Positions 7,993 to 15,873 of a stretch of 16,288 nucleotides of DNA are shown piece after piece. Made by a program: the position numbers and the translations under genes. The stretch's first letter is position 1, and every line of letters begins with the position of its first letter. The notes beneath the pieces are model-generated. The model was not told where the DNA came from and did no database searches. It worked only from the letters and a program-made list of their open reading frames with translations. The stretch comes from Flavobacteriales bacterium (lineage in GTDB: Bacteria; Bacteroidota; Bacteroidia; Flavobacteriales_E; Vicingaceae): the NCBI GenBank assembly GCA_016763135.1, contig JAESUI010000306.1:1-16288 (forward strand), given 5' to 3'.

Positions 7993-8462
7993 TGACATTT
8001 GAAGAAATCCATACAACGTATTGGCCAAAAGTATATCGGCAGTGCATTGGTTACATGAACGATCCTGATATTGCAAAAGACCTTGCTCAAGAAACGTTTA
8101 TAAAAGTTTGGCAGCAACTGCCTAAATTCAGGAACGAGTCCTCAATTAGTACTTGGATATTTAGAATTGCAGTAAACACCTGCTTACGGCAAATTGAAAA
8201 GGATAAAAAAATGCCTAAGTCTGAATTACCTATGGGCTTAGTAGCAGAAGTATCTGTAGATAACGAGCCAGAAGTACAGTTTTTATATCAATGCATTTCT
8301 GAACTACCTGAAATTGATAGGATCATTATATCATTGGAACTAGAAGAATTAAAACAGAAAGAAATAGCGGAAATTGTTGGTCTTTCAGAAAGTAATGTTA
8401 GAGTGAGAATTCATAGAATAAAAGAAAAATTAACAAAAAAATTCCAGCAACATGACAGATAA
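7992..8462 (+). CDS. ECF-family RNA polymerase sigma factor
   Basis: A small sigma-70 family factor (156 aa) with only region 2 and region 4, as in the ECF group. Region 2 (about 6-72) includes DIAKDLAQETFIKVW and the promoter-melting segment around STWIFRIAVNTCLRQIEKD. Region 4 (about 100-150) has the helix-turn-helix QKEIAEIVGLSESNVRVRIHRIKEKL. The ATG at 7992 shares one base with the hydrolase TAA. An in-frame TTG at 7980 would add four residues and is less likely. The 3' end overlaps the next gene by 11 nt. It probably directs transcription of its own operon and perhaps envelope-related genes under control of the membrane protein encoded next. Confidence 0.92.
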   Translation: MTFEEIHTTYWPKVYRQCIGYMNDPDIAKDLAQETFIKVWQQLPKFRNESSISTWIFRIAVNTCLRQIEKDKKMPKSELPMGLVAEVSVDNEPEVQFLYQCISELPEIDRIIISLELEELKQKEIAEIVGLSESNVRVRIHRIKEKLTKKFQQHDR

Positions 8463-9042
8463 CATAGACTTCAAACAGTACTGGAAAAGTCAAAGTATTG
8501 CAACTCCAGACGCAAAAGAGCTTATAAAAAAGGCCAGCCAATTTAAAAGAAATACACTCTTTAAATTAATTGCAGCCAATGTTCTATTATTAGCAACATC
8601 AATTGGAATCGGCTTTGTTTGGTACTATTTTCAGCCAGATTTTTTAAGTACAAAAATTGGAATTATCCTGTGTATTGTGGCGATGGTGGTATACCTAGCA
8701 TTTTACAACACATTGGTACCTCTACTATTAAAAAATGATATTGAATTGGACAGTAAATCTCAATTACAACAGCTACTTGCACTAAAAGAAAAGCAGCGTT
8801 TCTTACAATCAGTCCTTTTGAATGGTTACTTCATTTTACTATTTACAGGACTAAGCCTATATATGTATGAATATGTTTCTAGGATGACATTGCCGTGGGC
8901 TATATTTTCTTACGGGCTAGTTGTTTTTTGGATTGCTATAAATGCTTTTTATTTCGGTCCCAAAACATTAAGGAAGCAACAAGGTCGATTAAATAAATTA
9001 ATAAATCAATTGAAAGATTTAAACGAACAACTAACTGATTAA
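8452..9042 (+). CDS. Four-helix membrane protein, candidate anti-sigma factor
   Basis: A 196-residue inner-membrane protein with a cytoplasmic N-terminus of about 35 residues. Four hydrophobic helices follow (about 36-58, 68-90, 117-140, 146-168), with charged segments between helices 2 and 3 and a coiled-coil-like C-terminus (LNKLINQLKDLNEQL). It lacks the HxxxCxxC zinc motif of classical ZAS anti-sigma factors. It starts inside the sigma factor gene (ATGACAGATAA overlap), which implies coupled translation and near-equal amounts. Gene position and topology, a short soluble head before the first membrane helix, make it the natural candidate to hold the sigma factor at the membrane. That role is inferred. 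I recognise no named family. Confidence 0.82.
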   Translation: MTDNIDFKQYWKSQSIATPDAKELIKKASQFKRNTLFKLIAANVLLLATSIGIGFVWYYFQPDFLSTKIGIILCIVAMVVYLAFYNTLVPLLLKNDIELDSKSQLQQLLALKEKQRFLQSVLLNGYFILLFTGLSLYMYEYVSRMTLPWAIFSYGLVVFWIAINAFYFGPKTLRKQQGRLNKLINQLKDLNEQLTD

Positions 9043-9052
9043 AAAAAAGATT

Positions 9053-9229
9053 ATGAACAGAAAATATACAGGGTTAGGAATTGCCCTTTGTGTTGGGATT
9101 GGAACTGCAATTGGAATTGCAATAGACAATTTAACCATGGGAATCGCAATGGTTATTGGAGTTGGTTTACCAGTCTGGACTGCAATAACTCAAAAAAGGT
9201 TAAAAGAGGAGATCAAAAAAAATAAATAA
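9053..9229 (+). CDS. Small glycine-rich membrane protein (58 aa)
   Basis: A short frame of 58 residues starts at ATG 9053, 10 nt after the previous stop, with AAAAGA upstream. It encodes MNRKYTGLGIALCVGIGTAI and then a second hydrophobic stretch GIAMVIGVGLPVWTAI, ending in a basic tail (KRLKEEIKKNK). Glycines recur in GxxxG-like spacing within two short membrane helices separated by DNLT, so it is probably a helical hairpin that self-associates or packs against the four-helix protein encoded just upstream. The function is unknown. Coding is supported by position (last gene before the operon terminator), tight spacing, clear two-helix design and a basic C-terminus that follows the positive-inside rule. 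Confidence 0.72.
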   Translation: MNRKYTGLGIALCVGIGTAIGIAIDNLTMGIAMVIGVGLPVWTAITQKRLKEEIKKNK

Positions 9230-9328
9230 ACCAATTAATATTCGATATAAAAATCAACTCCCTATTTAAAGGTGGTCTAGTAGTGTTACCGGGCAAAATG
9301 GCAAGCCACTATTCGATCAACATTAAAT

Positions 9329-9357
9329 AAAAAAACCTCCTATATGGAGGTTTTTTT
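9329..9357. terminator. Bidirectional terminator between operons
   Basis: Seven A, then CCTCC (9336-9340), a TATAT loop, GGAGG (9346-9350) and seven T. It lies 100 nt after the small membrane protein gene and 35 nt before the stop of the convergent response regulator, and it reads equally well in both directions. Confidence 0.92.
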
Positions 9358-9391
9358 ATTATGAAAATTGATTTGATACATTTAAACTTTA

Positions 9392-10036
9392 TTAAGTAAC
9401 TAAATTATTTTCAATAGCATAGCGAATCATTTCTGCTGTATTTCTTAACTCAAGTTTACCTAGGATATTTCTTCTGTGTGTTTCTACAGTTCTACCACTA
9501 ATATTGAGTTTTTCGCCAACTTCCTTATTTGTAGAACCTTCTGCTATATGCCCCAATACTTCTGTTTCCCTCTCTGATAAAACTGATGATGTTGATCTTT
9601 CCCCATTCATCAATGCATTAATCATAGTAACCGAAACTTCATTGCTATAGTATTTTTGCCCAGAAGCAACTGACTTAATAGCTGATACCAATTCACTAGT
9701 TCCAGATTCTTTTAAAATATAACCTAAAGCACCAGCCTTAAGCATACTTGTAATATAAGTCTCTTCTGCGTGCATTGTTAAAGCTAATATGTTAACACTC
9801 TTAAAATGCTCAGCGATAAACTGTGTTGCTTCAATCCCATTCATTTCAGGCATATTAATATCCATCAACACAACATCTACTGTGTTTGGATTTGCATTAA
9901 GGTATTCTATGACCTCTTTCCCATTACTTGCTTCTGCTACAATATCAAATTCTGAACTCTTTTTTAGCATTAATTTAATTCCATCTCTTATAATAAGATG
10001 ATCGTCAGCTAATAATAATTTTATTGTTTTTTCCAT
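9392..10036 (-). CDS. NarL/FixJ-type response regulator (REC-LuxR HTH)
   Basis: A two-component transcription factor of 214 aa. The receiver domain (about 5-122) has the acidic pair D11-D12, phospho-acceptor D59 in LMDINMPEMNG, T87 in LALT and K109 in GYILKESG, all expected for an active receiver. The LuxR-type helix-turn-helix (about 152-210) contains LSERETEVLGHIAEG, then SGRTVETHRRNI. It starts 12 nt after the stop of the large histidine kinase on the same strand, so the kinase is its evident phospho-donor. HisKA_3 kinases and NarL-type regulators are habitual partners. DNA targets are unknown. No frame damage is seen. Confidence 0.94.
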   Translation of the reverse strand: MEKTIKLLLADDHLIIRDGIKLMLKKSSEFDIVAEASNGKEVIEYLNANPNTVDVVLMDINMPEMNGIEATQFIAEHFKSVNILALTMHAEETYITSMLKAGALGYILKESGTSELVSAIKSVASGQKYYSNEVSVTMINALMNGERSTSSVLSERETEVLGHIAEGSTNKEVGEKLNISGRTVETHRRNILGKLELRNTAEMIRYAIENNLVT

Positions 10037-10048
10037 AATACTTGTTTT

Positions 10049-13000
10049 TTATAATGAAATATGAATTTCTATTTTCGTTCCTATTTTAATTTTATTGTCA
10101 ATTTTAAATGCTCCTCCTAAATACTCTACTCGAGACCTCATATTTCTTAATCCTATACCTCCGCTTTTAGGATTGTTTATTGTTCCTTTTTCTATCCCTA
10201 TACCGTTGTCTTTAATTTCAATAAACAATTCATTCTCTTTCTTTATAATGTTTAAAGTTGCCCGAGTAGATTTTGAATGTTTTATGATATTTTTGATAAG
10301 CTCTTGCAACGTTCTATAAATGCCCATTTCAATTTCTTCATTAAATCGAATATCTTCTATATTATGTTTAAAAGAAAATTCCAACCCTAATGTAGCATTA
10401 ATATTGATTACAATCTCATTAATGGCATAAGCTAATCCAAACCTATTTAAAACTCTACTCATCAACCCATGAGATATACTTCTAGCTTCTTGAACCGCTT
10501 CAGTTAGTAGATCTACAGAATTATTTAGTACTTTTTTAGACTCCTCATCTAATCCTTCATTTAGATCATTTAATGCACTCAAATTCATTTTAGCAGCCAA
10601 TAATATTTGTCCCAAGCCATCATGTATCTCCATTGCAAAACGCTCCCTCTCAACCTCTTGAGCTTCAATTACTTCGCGCACCAGATTACTTTTTTCTATT
10701 TTATCTTTAGTAATATCAAATTGAATAGAACTAAATTGTTCAATAATACCAGTATTTGAGAGAATTGGAGTTATGGTAACGAAAACCCAATATATAGACC
10801 CATCTTTTCTTCTATTTCTAATTTCGCCCTTCCATGTTTTACCTGATTTTATAGTAACCCACATATCTTTCCATCTCTCAGGAGGGTGGTATTTAGAATT
10901 AAATATGTTTGGTGAAGAGCCTAAAATTTCTTTCCTAGAATAACCGGTAATAGTTTCAAGCCCTTTATTTAAATCTGTAATACGTCCATTAATATTTGTA
11001 AAAAAAACTGCTGCAGAATAATTAAGTACATTTTCTAAATCAAAAACTTTCTTAAGCGCTTTCTTTTCATTTGTTTCATCATGAATAAAAGAGATACTGT
11101 AATCAAATTTATTCTTAACATTATAAAATGGAACAGTACTAATTCTTACGTCTAATAAACTTCCATTTTTATGAACTAATCTCTTCTTTAGGTTATAGCT
11201 AACTGCCTTTTTAATTATCAAAGAATTTACTTCCTTTTTCGTTATTTCCTCATCTTCTTTACAAGTAATATCCATTATAGATTTCTTTAGCAGCTCTTTT
11301 TCAGTATACCCAAGCAAATCACATATCCCTTTATTTACAACTAACACCTTATTATTCTTACTTATTTTAAGAATTCCTTCTGAGGTAGAATTAAATATGG
11401 TTCTCAATTCAGACTCTCGCTCAGCCAACTCCTTTTTAAGGGTTGTGTCACTAATTACAACTGCTACTAATTGAGTAATCTCATCCAATAAATTTTCGTC
11501 CACACTTTTAAAGAACCCTGTCATTTTAGACCCAAAATTAAATGTACCAATTACCCTATCATTAATTACAATAGGCCTTATATAATAAGATACAATACCA
11601 TCTTCATTATTCTTTTTATCTGATTTAAGAACATTCTTTAAATGGCTAATATCATTAACACAGTAAGTCTTCTTTTTTAATATAGTACTTAAACTAGCCA
11701 TTTCTTTGAAAGGAATAAATTCATTAATTTTTACTCCATTGATTGTCTTATATTTTGTTTTAAGTGCTATAATTTCAACTCTTTCCTTTTCATAATCTAT
11801 AGACCCAACACTAGCTCTATCTACATCAAATATATTTTTGGTAATTACTTGAAGCGCATCATTTAAAATTTTAGATAAAGAGTTATCTGACAGTAAGGCC
11901 TTTTCAATTTGATGCAAAGTTTTTAATCTATTTTGAGCAACCTCATTCTTCTTATCTGCGATAACTCGGTCTGTTATATCTTTTGCATTAAAAATTAATT
12001 CATTATCCTTATATTTATTCAAGGAAATTTCTAAATACTTTTTACCCCCTTGTTTGTCTAGAATTTTTAACACTTCTAATTTATCAATTGATGGGATAGA
12101 AATCCTATCTTTTATAATTTGAGTCAGTTCATTAACACTAACAAAATTGGCAATATTTCTTCCAACTAATTCTGATGATTTATACCCTGTTATTCTATAA
12201 ATAGATTCACTAACATATTCTAGAATTCCTCCTCCATTGATTATCCCAATAATTTCTGATGAATTTTCTACTAAAGAACGATAATGTTCTTCTTTTTTAA
12301 TAAGAGATTCTTGCCATTGAGTTCTTTCTACCACATATGCAACTTGGGTAGAAATAAATTTCAACAATTCAATATCTTCTTTACTAAAATGATACCCTTT
12401 TTTATAGGACTGCATTACCATTACACCAAAACATTTCCCTACACTTTTTAGTGGTACACCTACATAAGATTCAGAAAGTTCCCCCCTCAACCCTAGCTCT
12501 TCTTTATAAATTAGTTCTTTCAAGCCTTTTTTATCCTTAACTATTACATTTTTAGATTTAATAATGTATTCTGTAAGACCATTCGCAAAAGGAACCCTAA
12601 TTTCAGAAGAATTGGCGATTTTAAATTCATCGATAAAAACTGGCATATACAATTCATTTTTATCAACATCATGCAATGCTATATAAAAATTAGAAACATT
12701 CATTACCTTTTCTAAGGTGTTATGGATAAATTCAGCCAAATGTTTAATACTGGTTAATCTACGTTGCGATTTTTCAGCAATTAAATATGCCATCTCAACC
12801 CTAAGGCTCTCTTTATATTTTTTAGTTACATCCTTTAAAACACCCCTTAATCCAAATACTGCTCCTTTTGGTAAATTTTCAGAAATATACTCTACATCCA
12901 ATTCTACATTAAGCTTAACACCTTCTTTATTCTTAATGGTTACTGAATAATTCTTAACTTGTTTCTCTACTTTTATTAACTGTAAAAAAATAATTCTTTC

Positions 13001-13711
13001 AATTGGATCAGCGTATAAATCCGAAAATTTTAACGACTTAAACTCCTCTACACTATAACCAAGCACTTCTTGAACAGATGGTGTTATTACTAAATCCATT
13101 TGCTGATTATTTTCATTATAATGTATTATAAAAAATACATCCTGTAAATGTTCAAAAACATTTAGAAAATCTTTCTGAGATAATCCTTTTTTTTCTTTTA
13201 ATAATAATCTTTCTAATTCTAATTCCGTTTTACTTTCAATTAGGTTTAATACAAATTTCAAACTGTCAACACCCTCTATTGGTTTGTTATTCATAACCAC
13301 AACTATTCCAACGGGCTTACCATCTAAATCAAATAATGGCAACCCTATATAACTCTCTATCCTAAAAGTTTTTAAATCCTCATCTTTAGGAAATAATTGT
13401 TGAACATCTTTAGGGTAAAAACATAACTCATTGTCAATGACAGTACTACAAGGAGTATCTTTTAAATCATACTCATACCCTTTAACATAACTATTATCTG
13501 CATAAAAAGATTTGGTAAACACACTATGGTTTTTCTCATTATACACCCCAATAAACGCATAATTTGCGCTCATTTTTTCACACAAATAGTAAACTAATGC
13601 ATCAAAATATTCTTGACCTGTTTTTTTAAATAGCTCTGCAACCCCACCATCTATTAGAGCGGGGGTTAATTCTGAATCTACTTCATTTATATTTTGAGAA
13701 TCCTTATACAT
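10049..13711 (-). CDS. Large soluble multi-GAF/PAS histidine kinase (HisKA_3)
   Basis: A 1220-residue sensor kinase with no signal peptide or clear membrane helix, so probably cytoplasmic. By eye the order is GAF (about 20-165), PAS (182-300), GAF (318-465), PAS (474-585), GAF (595-760), PAS (764-888), PAS (892-1010), HisKA_3 (about 1018-1085), HATPase_c (about 1110-1220). The H-box ERFAMEIHDGLGQ gives phospho-His 1030. ATP-lid motifs are DNGIGI (1168-1173) and GGIGLRNMRSR (1184-1194). The last PAS carries YHPPERW and a RRKDGSIYW block like NifL-type redox-sensing PAS domains, but the ligand cannot be read from sequence. None of the PAS cores shows a LOV cysteine motif. It precedes its NarL-type regulator by 12 nt. 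A shared 16-bp motif lies 83 nt upstream of the start. Confidence 0.93.
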   Translation of the reverse strand: MYKDSQNINEVDSELTPALIDGGVAELFKKTGQEYFDALVYYLCEKMSANYAFIGVYNEKNHSVFTKSFYADNSYVKGYEYDLKDTPCSTVIDNELCFYPKDVQQLFPKDEDLKTFRIESYIGLPLFDLDGKPVGIVVVMNNKPIEGVDSLKFVLNLIESKTELELERLLLKEKKGLSQKDFLNVFEHLQDVFFIIHYNENNQQMDLVITPSVQEVLGYSVEEFKSLKFSDLYADPIERIIFLQLIKVEKQVKNYSVTIKNKEGVKLNVELDVEYISENLPKGAVFGLRGVLKDVTKKYKESLRVEMAYLIAEKSQRRLTSIKHLAEFIHNTLEKVMNVSNFYIALHDVDKNELYMPVFIDEFKIANSSEIRVPFANGLTEYIIKSKNVIVKDKKGLKELIYKEELGLRGELSESYVGVPLKSVGKCFGVMVMQSYKKGYHFSKEDIELLKFISTQVAYVVERTQWQESLIKKEEHYRSLVENSSEIIGIINGGGILEYVSESIYRITGYKSSELVGRNIANFVSVNELTQIIKDRISIPSIDKLEVLKILDKQGGKKYLEISLNKYKDNELIFNAKDITDRVIADKKNEVAQNRLKTLHQIEKALLSDNSLSKILNDALQVITKNIFDVDRASVGSIDYEKERVEIIALKTKYKTINGVKINEFIPFKEMASLSTILKKKTYCVNDISHLKNVLKSDKKNNEDGIVSYYIRPIVINDRVIGTFNFGSKMTGFFKSVDENLLDEITQLVAVVISDTTLKKELAERESELRTIFNSTSEGILKISKNNKVLVVNKGICDLLGYTEKELLKKSIMDITCKEDEEITKKEVNSLIIKKAVSYNLKKRLVHKNGSLLDVRISTVPFYNVKNKFDYSISFIHDETNEKKALKKVFDLENVLNYSAAVFFTNINGRITDLNKGLETITGYSRKEILGSSPNIFNSKYHPPERWKDMWVTIKSGKTWKGEIRNRRKDGSIYWVFVTITPILSNTGIIEQFSSIQFDITKDKIEKSNLVREVIEAQEVERERFAMEIHDGLGQILLAAKMNLSALNDLNEGLDEESKKVLNNSVDLLTEAVQEARSISHGLMSRVLNRFGLAYAINEIVININATLGLEFSFKHNIEDIRFNEEIEMGIYRTLQELIKNIIKHSKSTRATLNIIKKENELFIEIKDNGIGIEKGTINNPKSGGIGLRNMRSRVEYLGGAFKIDNKIKIGTKIEIHISL

Positions 13712-13793
13712 TAAGCGTTTTAGTACTGATAAATTTCTTAATAAAAAAAGGAAGTCGCAATACCCTGTTTTACTGAAATTTAGCGCTATTTAC

Positions 13794-13809
13794 TAAGTAT
13801 TTATACGTA
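13794..13809 (-). promoter_or_regulatory. Shared 16-bp motif upstream of the histidine kinase
   Basis: TAAGTATTTATACGTA on the plus strand, found again exactly at 15798-15813. Read toward the kinase gene it is a 10-bp-spaced direct repeat, TACGTA then TACTTA, ending 83 nt upstream of the kinase ATG. One helical turn between half-sites suits a dimeric activator. The regulatory role is inferred. Confidence 0.45.
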
Positions 13810-13838
13810 GTTAATGCATTTTTATTACCATACCACAT

Positions 13839-13880
13839 AATACTTAAAAAAGTAAGGGTTTAATTCCTTAATTAAGTATT
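13839..13880. repeat. Inverted repeat AATACTTAA / TTAAGTATT
   Basis: Two exact 9-bp arms (13839-13847 and 13872-13880) are separated by 24 nt. Each arm carries the same TAAGTAT core as the 16-bp motif nearby, so this may be a second operator form. No T tract follows, so it is not a terminator. Confidence 0.5.
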
Positions 13881-13988
13881 CTCATTAGTTTTTTTAATGG
13901 TATTGCAGAGCCAAAATATAGCAGATTATACGGTTTTATTAAGCTTATATCGAACATAACTTTATTGTATACTTAAATTGATGTGTTT

Positions 13989-15233
13989 ATGAAAAATTTA
14001 TACAAAAAAATTGGAATGTTAATCCTTATCAACCTGATAAGTATAGCTGTATTTAGTCAAAACAACAATGCTTTTAGATTTAAAATTACAGGCAATAATT
14101 ATTCAGACGAAACTATTATAAGGTTAGTAAATGGTGCCACTCAAAATTTTGATGGTAATTATGATGCATGGAAGTTATTTAGTCTAAACCCAAATGTTCC
14201 TTCTATCTACACACAAGTTGCTGTTGGACAAGAATTATCAATAAACGCTTTACCCGAATTTACTGAAGACAAATCAATAACTATTTATACTAATATTCCT
14301 GTTAATGGTTCTTACACCATAAACGTAGAAGAAATTTTCGCATTAACATCTAATTATAAAATTAGCTTAACAGATATGAGTTCAAATACTCATTATAGAT
14401 TATTAGGAGATACTGCTTTAACCTTTAATTTTACCACACAGCAAAATTCCCCTTCATTTACATTTAATATTTCTACTGCTATAACAACAAGCATAAGCAA
14501 CGAAACTTGTTTTAGCATGGATGATGGCTCTATAATGATAAACAATGCAGGAAACACTGATTGGAACATACAAATACTTGATGCTGCTAACAATACTGTA
14601 GTAAATAGCAATTCTAACTCAAGCTTGAATAATTACAATAACTTATTACCTGGAAACTACACAGCAGAAGTAAATAGCAAAGGGATTTTAGATGAATTTA
14701 GTTTTACAATTATAGCTGCAGCTAATCTAACTGCAAATTTTAATCTTAATAAAGACACTGTTTATTTAAGTGAGGGTGGAGAAATAAATGTTTCTAATAA
14801 TTCTCAGAATGCTCAAAACTATACTTGGAATTTTGGTGATGGAGGAACCTCTTTTAATGAAAACCCAACTTATAATTATTCTACCATCGGTAATTTTGAC
14901 ATTACTTTATCGGCATCCAATACCAATTGTATTTCCGATGTAGTGAAACAAGTTACTGTTTTACAATCTCCAAGCGTAATTACATCGATTGATAATATTA
15001 ACACTGAAAATATTCGACTTGCTAATTTTGGAAACGGGAATTACCAATTAACTACAACTAACTACTCCAACAAACAAATTTCAGTTTATGATATTAGTGG
15101 AAAATTAGTTTTTGAAGATGTATCAAGTGAAAGTAATTACAAATTATCCTTAGTAAATAATTCATCTGGAATTTACATTTTAAATGTGACAACAGAAGAA
15201 GGTCAGTTATTTCAAGAAAAACTATACCGATAA
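13989..15233 (+). CDS. T9SS-exported protein with PKD domain
   Basis: A secreted protein of 414 aa. I start at ATG 13989, which gives a good signal peptide (KKIGMLILINLISIAVFSQ, cleavage near 24). An in-frame GTG at 13983 would only add two residues. Residues about 28-160 form a beta domain with the pattern SDETIIRL, FDGNYDAWKLF, then SINALPE. This arrangement recurs in Bacteroidota T9SS proteins but has no assigned activity. A PKD domain follows (about 248-330) with WNFGDGGTSF, and the C-terminal T9SS sorting domain occupies about 340-414 (ISVYDISGKLVFED, then GIYILNV). It is likely anchored to or released from the outer surface. It diverges from the histidine kinase, and its stop is 3 nt from that of the convergent receiver protein. 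I cannot give a substrate or partner. Confidence 0.88.
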   Translation: MKNLYKKIGMLILINLISIAVFSQNNNAFRFKITGNNYSDETIIRLVNGATQNFDGNYDAWKLFSLNPNVPSIYTQVAVGQELSINALPEFTEDKSITIYTNIPVNGSYTINVEEIFALTSNYKISLTDMSSNTHYRLLGDTALTFNFTTQQNSPSFTFNISTAITTSISNETCFSMDDGSIMINNAGNTDWNIQILDAANNTVVNSNSNSSLNNYNNLLPGNYTAEVNSKGILDEFSFTIIAAANLTANFNLNKDTVYLSEGGEINVSNNSQNAQNYTWNFGDGGTSFNENPTYNYSTIGNFDITLSASNTNCISDVVKQVTVLQSPSVITSIDNINTENIRLANFGNGNYQLTTTNYSNKQISVYDISGKLVFEDVSSESNYKLSLVNNSSGIYILNVTTEEGQLFQEKLYR

Positions 15234-15236
15234 AAC

Positions 15237-15710
15237 TTAAGAAATTAATTTCTGACGAAGCATAAATTCTAATTGCTTATTTGCTTGAATTAAACTTTTT
15301 GTTAACTCTTGGTTTTCTTTACGTAAGCTATAAACTTCATAAGCCTGATTAATTGTCATTTTTAAAAGTTCATTATCCCAAGGTTTAGAAATATACTTGT
15401 AAATCTGACCTTTATTAACGGCATCAATTACCGTATCAATATCAGAATAACCAGTAACTAAAATTCTTATTGGTGTTGGATGCTTTTCTATGATAGATTG
15501 TAAAAACTCTACACCTGTCATTTCTGGCATACGTTGGTCAGTCAAAATGATTTCAATATCTTGTTCATTCAAAATTTGCTGACCCTCTTTTGCAGATTCT
15601 GCAATAAACACATTAAAATCCCTTCGATAGGATGCTTTAAAAGCAGTTAAATTCCCTACCTCATCATCTACATAAAGTACATTAATTTTATGTGGTTTAT
15701 CCGCCTCCAA
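15237..15710 (-). CDS. Stand-alone receiver protein with coiled-coil tail (RpfG-like REC)
   Basis: A 157-aa response regulator made of one receiver and a short helical tail. Active-site residues are present: D15-D16, phospho-acceptor D58 in LTDQRMPEMTG, T86 in LVTGYSD and K109 in YISKPWDNE. The DQRMPEMTG and KPWD wording is typical of receivers in RpfG/HD-GYP-type regulators, but no HD-GYP or other output domain follows. Residues about 122-153 look like a coiled coil (LRKENQELTKSLIQANKQLEFM). No ATG exists in frame ahead of the receiver. TTG at 15710 is the only usual start codon after the upstream in-frame stop, and GGAGG lies just inside it, so the exact start is uncertain. A 16-bp motif shared with the histidine kinase gene lies 87 nt upstream. 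It may act by protein contact or as a phosphate sink. Confidence 0.87.
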   Translation of the reverse strand: MEADKPHKINVLYVDDEVGNLTAFKASYRRDFNVFIAESAKEGQQILNEQDIEIILTDQRMPEMTGVEFLQSIIEKHPTPIRILVTGYSDIDTVIDAVNKGQIYKYISKPWDNELLKMTINQAYEVYSLRKENQELTKSLIQANKQLEFMLRQKLIS

Positions 15711-15797
15711 AGTTAACTTGTCTATTAAAACTAATTACCAGTCGATAAAATAATCATTTTTTAGGTCAATAACATCAGTATTTTAATTAATCTAAAT

Positions 15798-15813
15798 TAA
15801 GTATTTATACGTA
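15798..15813 (-). promoter_or_regulatory. Shared 16-bp motif upstream of the stand-alone receiver
   Basis: TAAGTATTTATACGTA, identical to 13794-13809 and oriented the same way. It lies 87 nt upstream of the receiver start, against 82 nt upstream of the kinase start in the other copy. It also lies 60 nt upstream of the divergent ThiF-like gene and could serve that gene too. Confidence 0.45.
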
Positions 15814-15873
15814 TTAAAAATATTGTTATTTTCACTATTATTATTAGATAGGTTAAAAACGGAGTTGAGACAA

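Larger units (their letters stand above)
13712..13988. other. Divergent intergenic region between kinase and T9SS gene
   Basis: This 277-nt stretch must hold promoters for both the kinase (minus) and the T9SS gene (plus). It contains no credible gene. It is rich in TAAGTAT/ATACTTA copies: the 16-bp motif at 13794-13809, an inverted pair at 13839-13880, and ATACTTAA at 13969-13976, just 12 nt before the T9SS gene ATG. I see no full TAnnTTTG promoter. Confidence 0.65.

Noticed and set aside
15240..15253. Palindrome AGAAATTAATTTCT as a terminator
   Set aside because: All-AT core, no loop and no T tract after it. It lies inside the receiver coding end.
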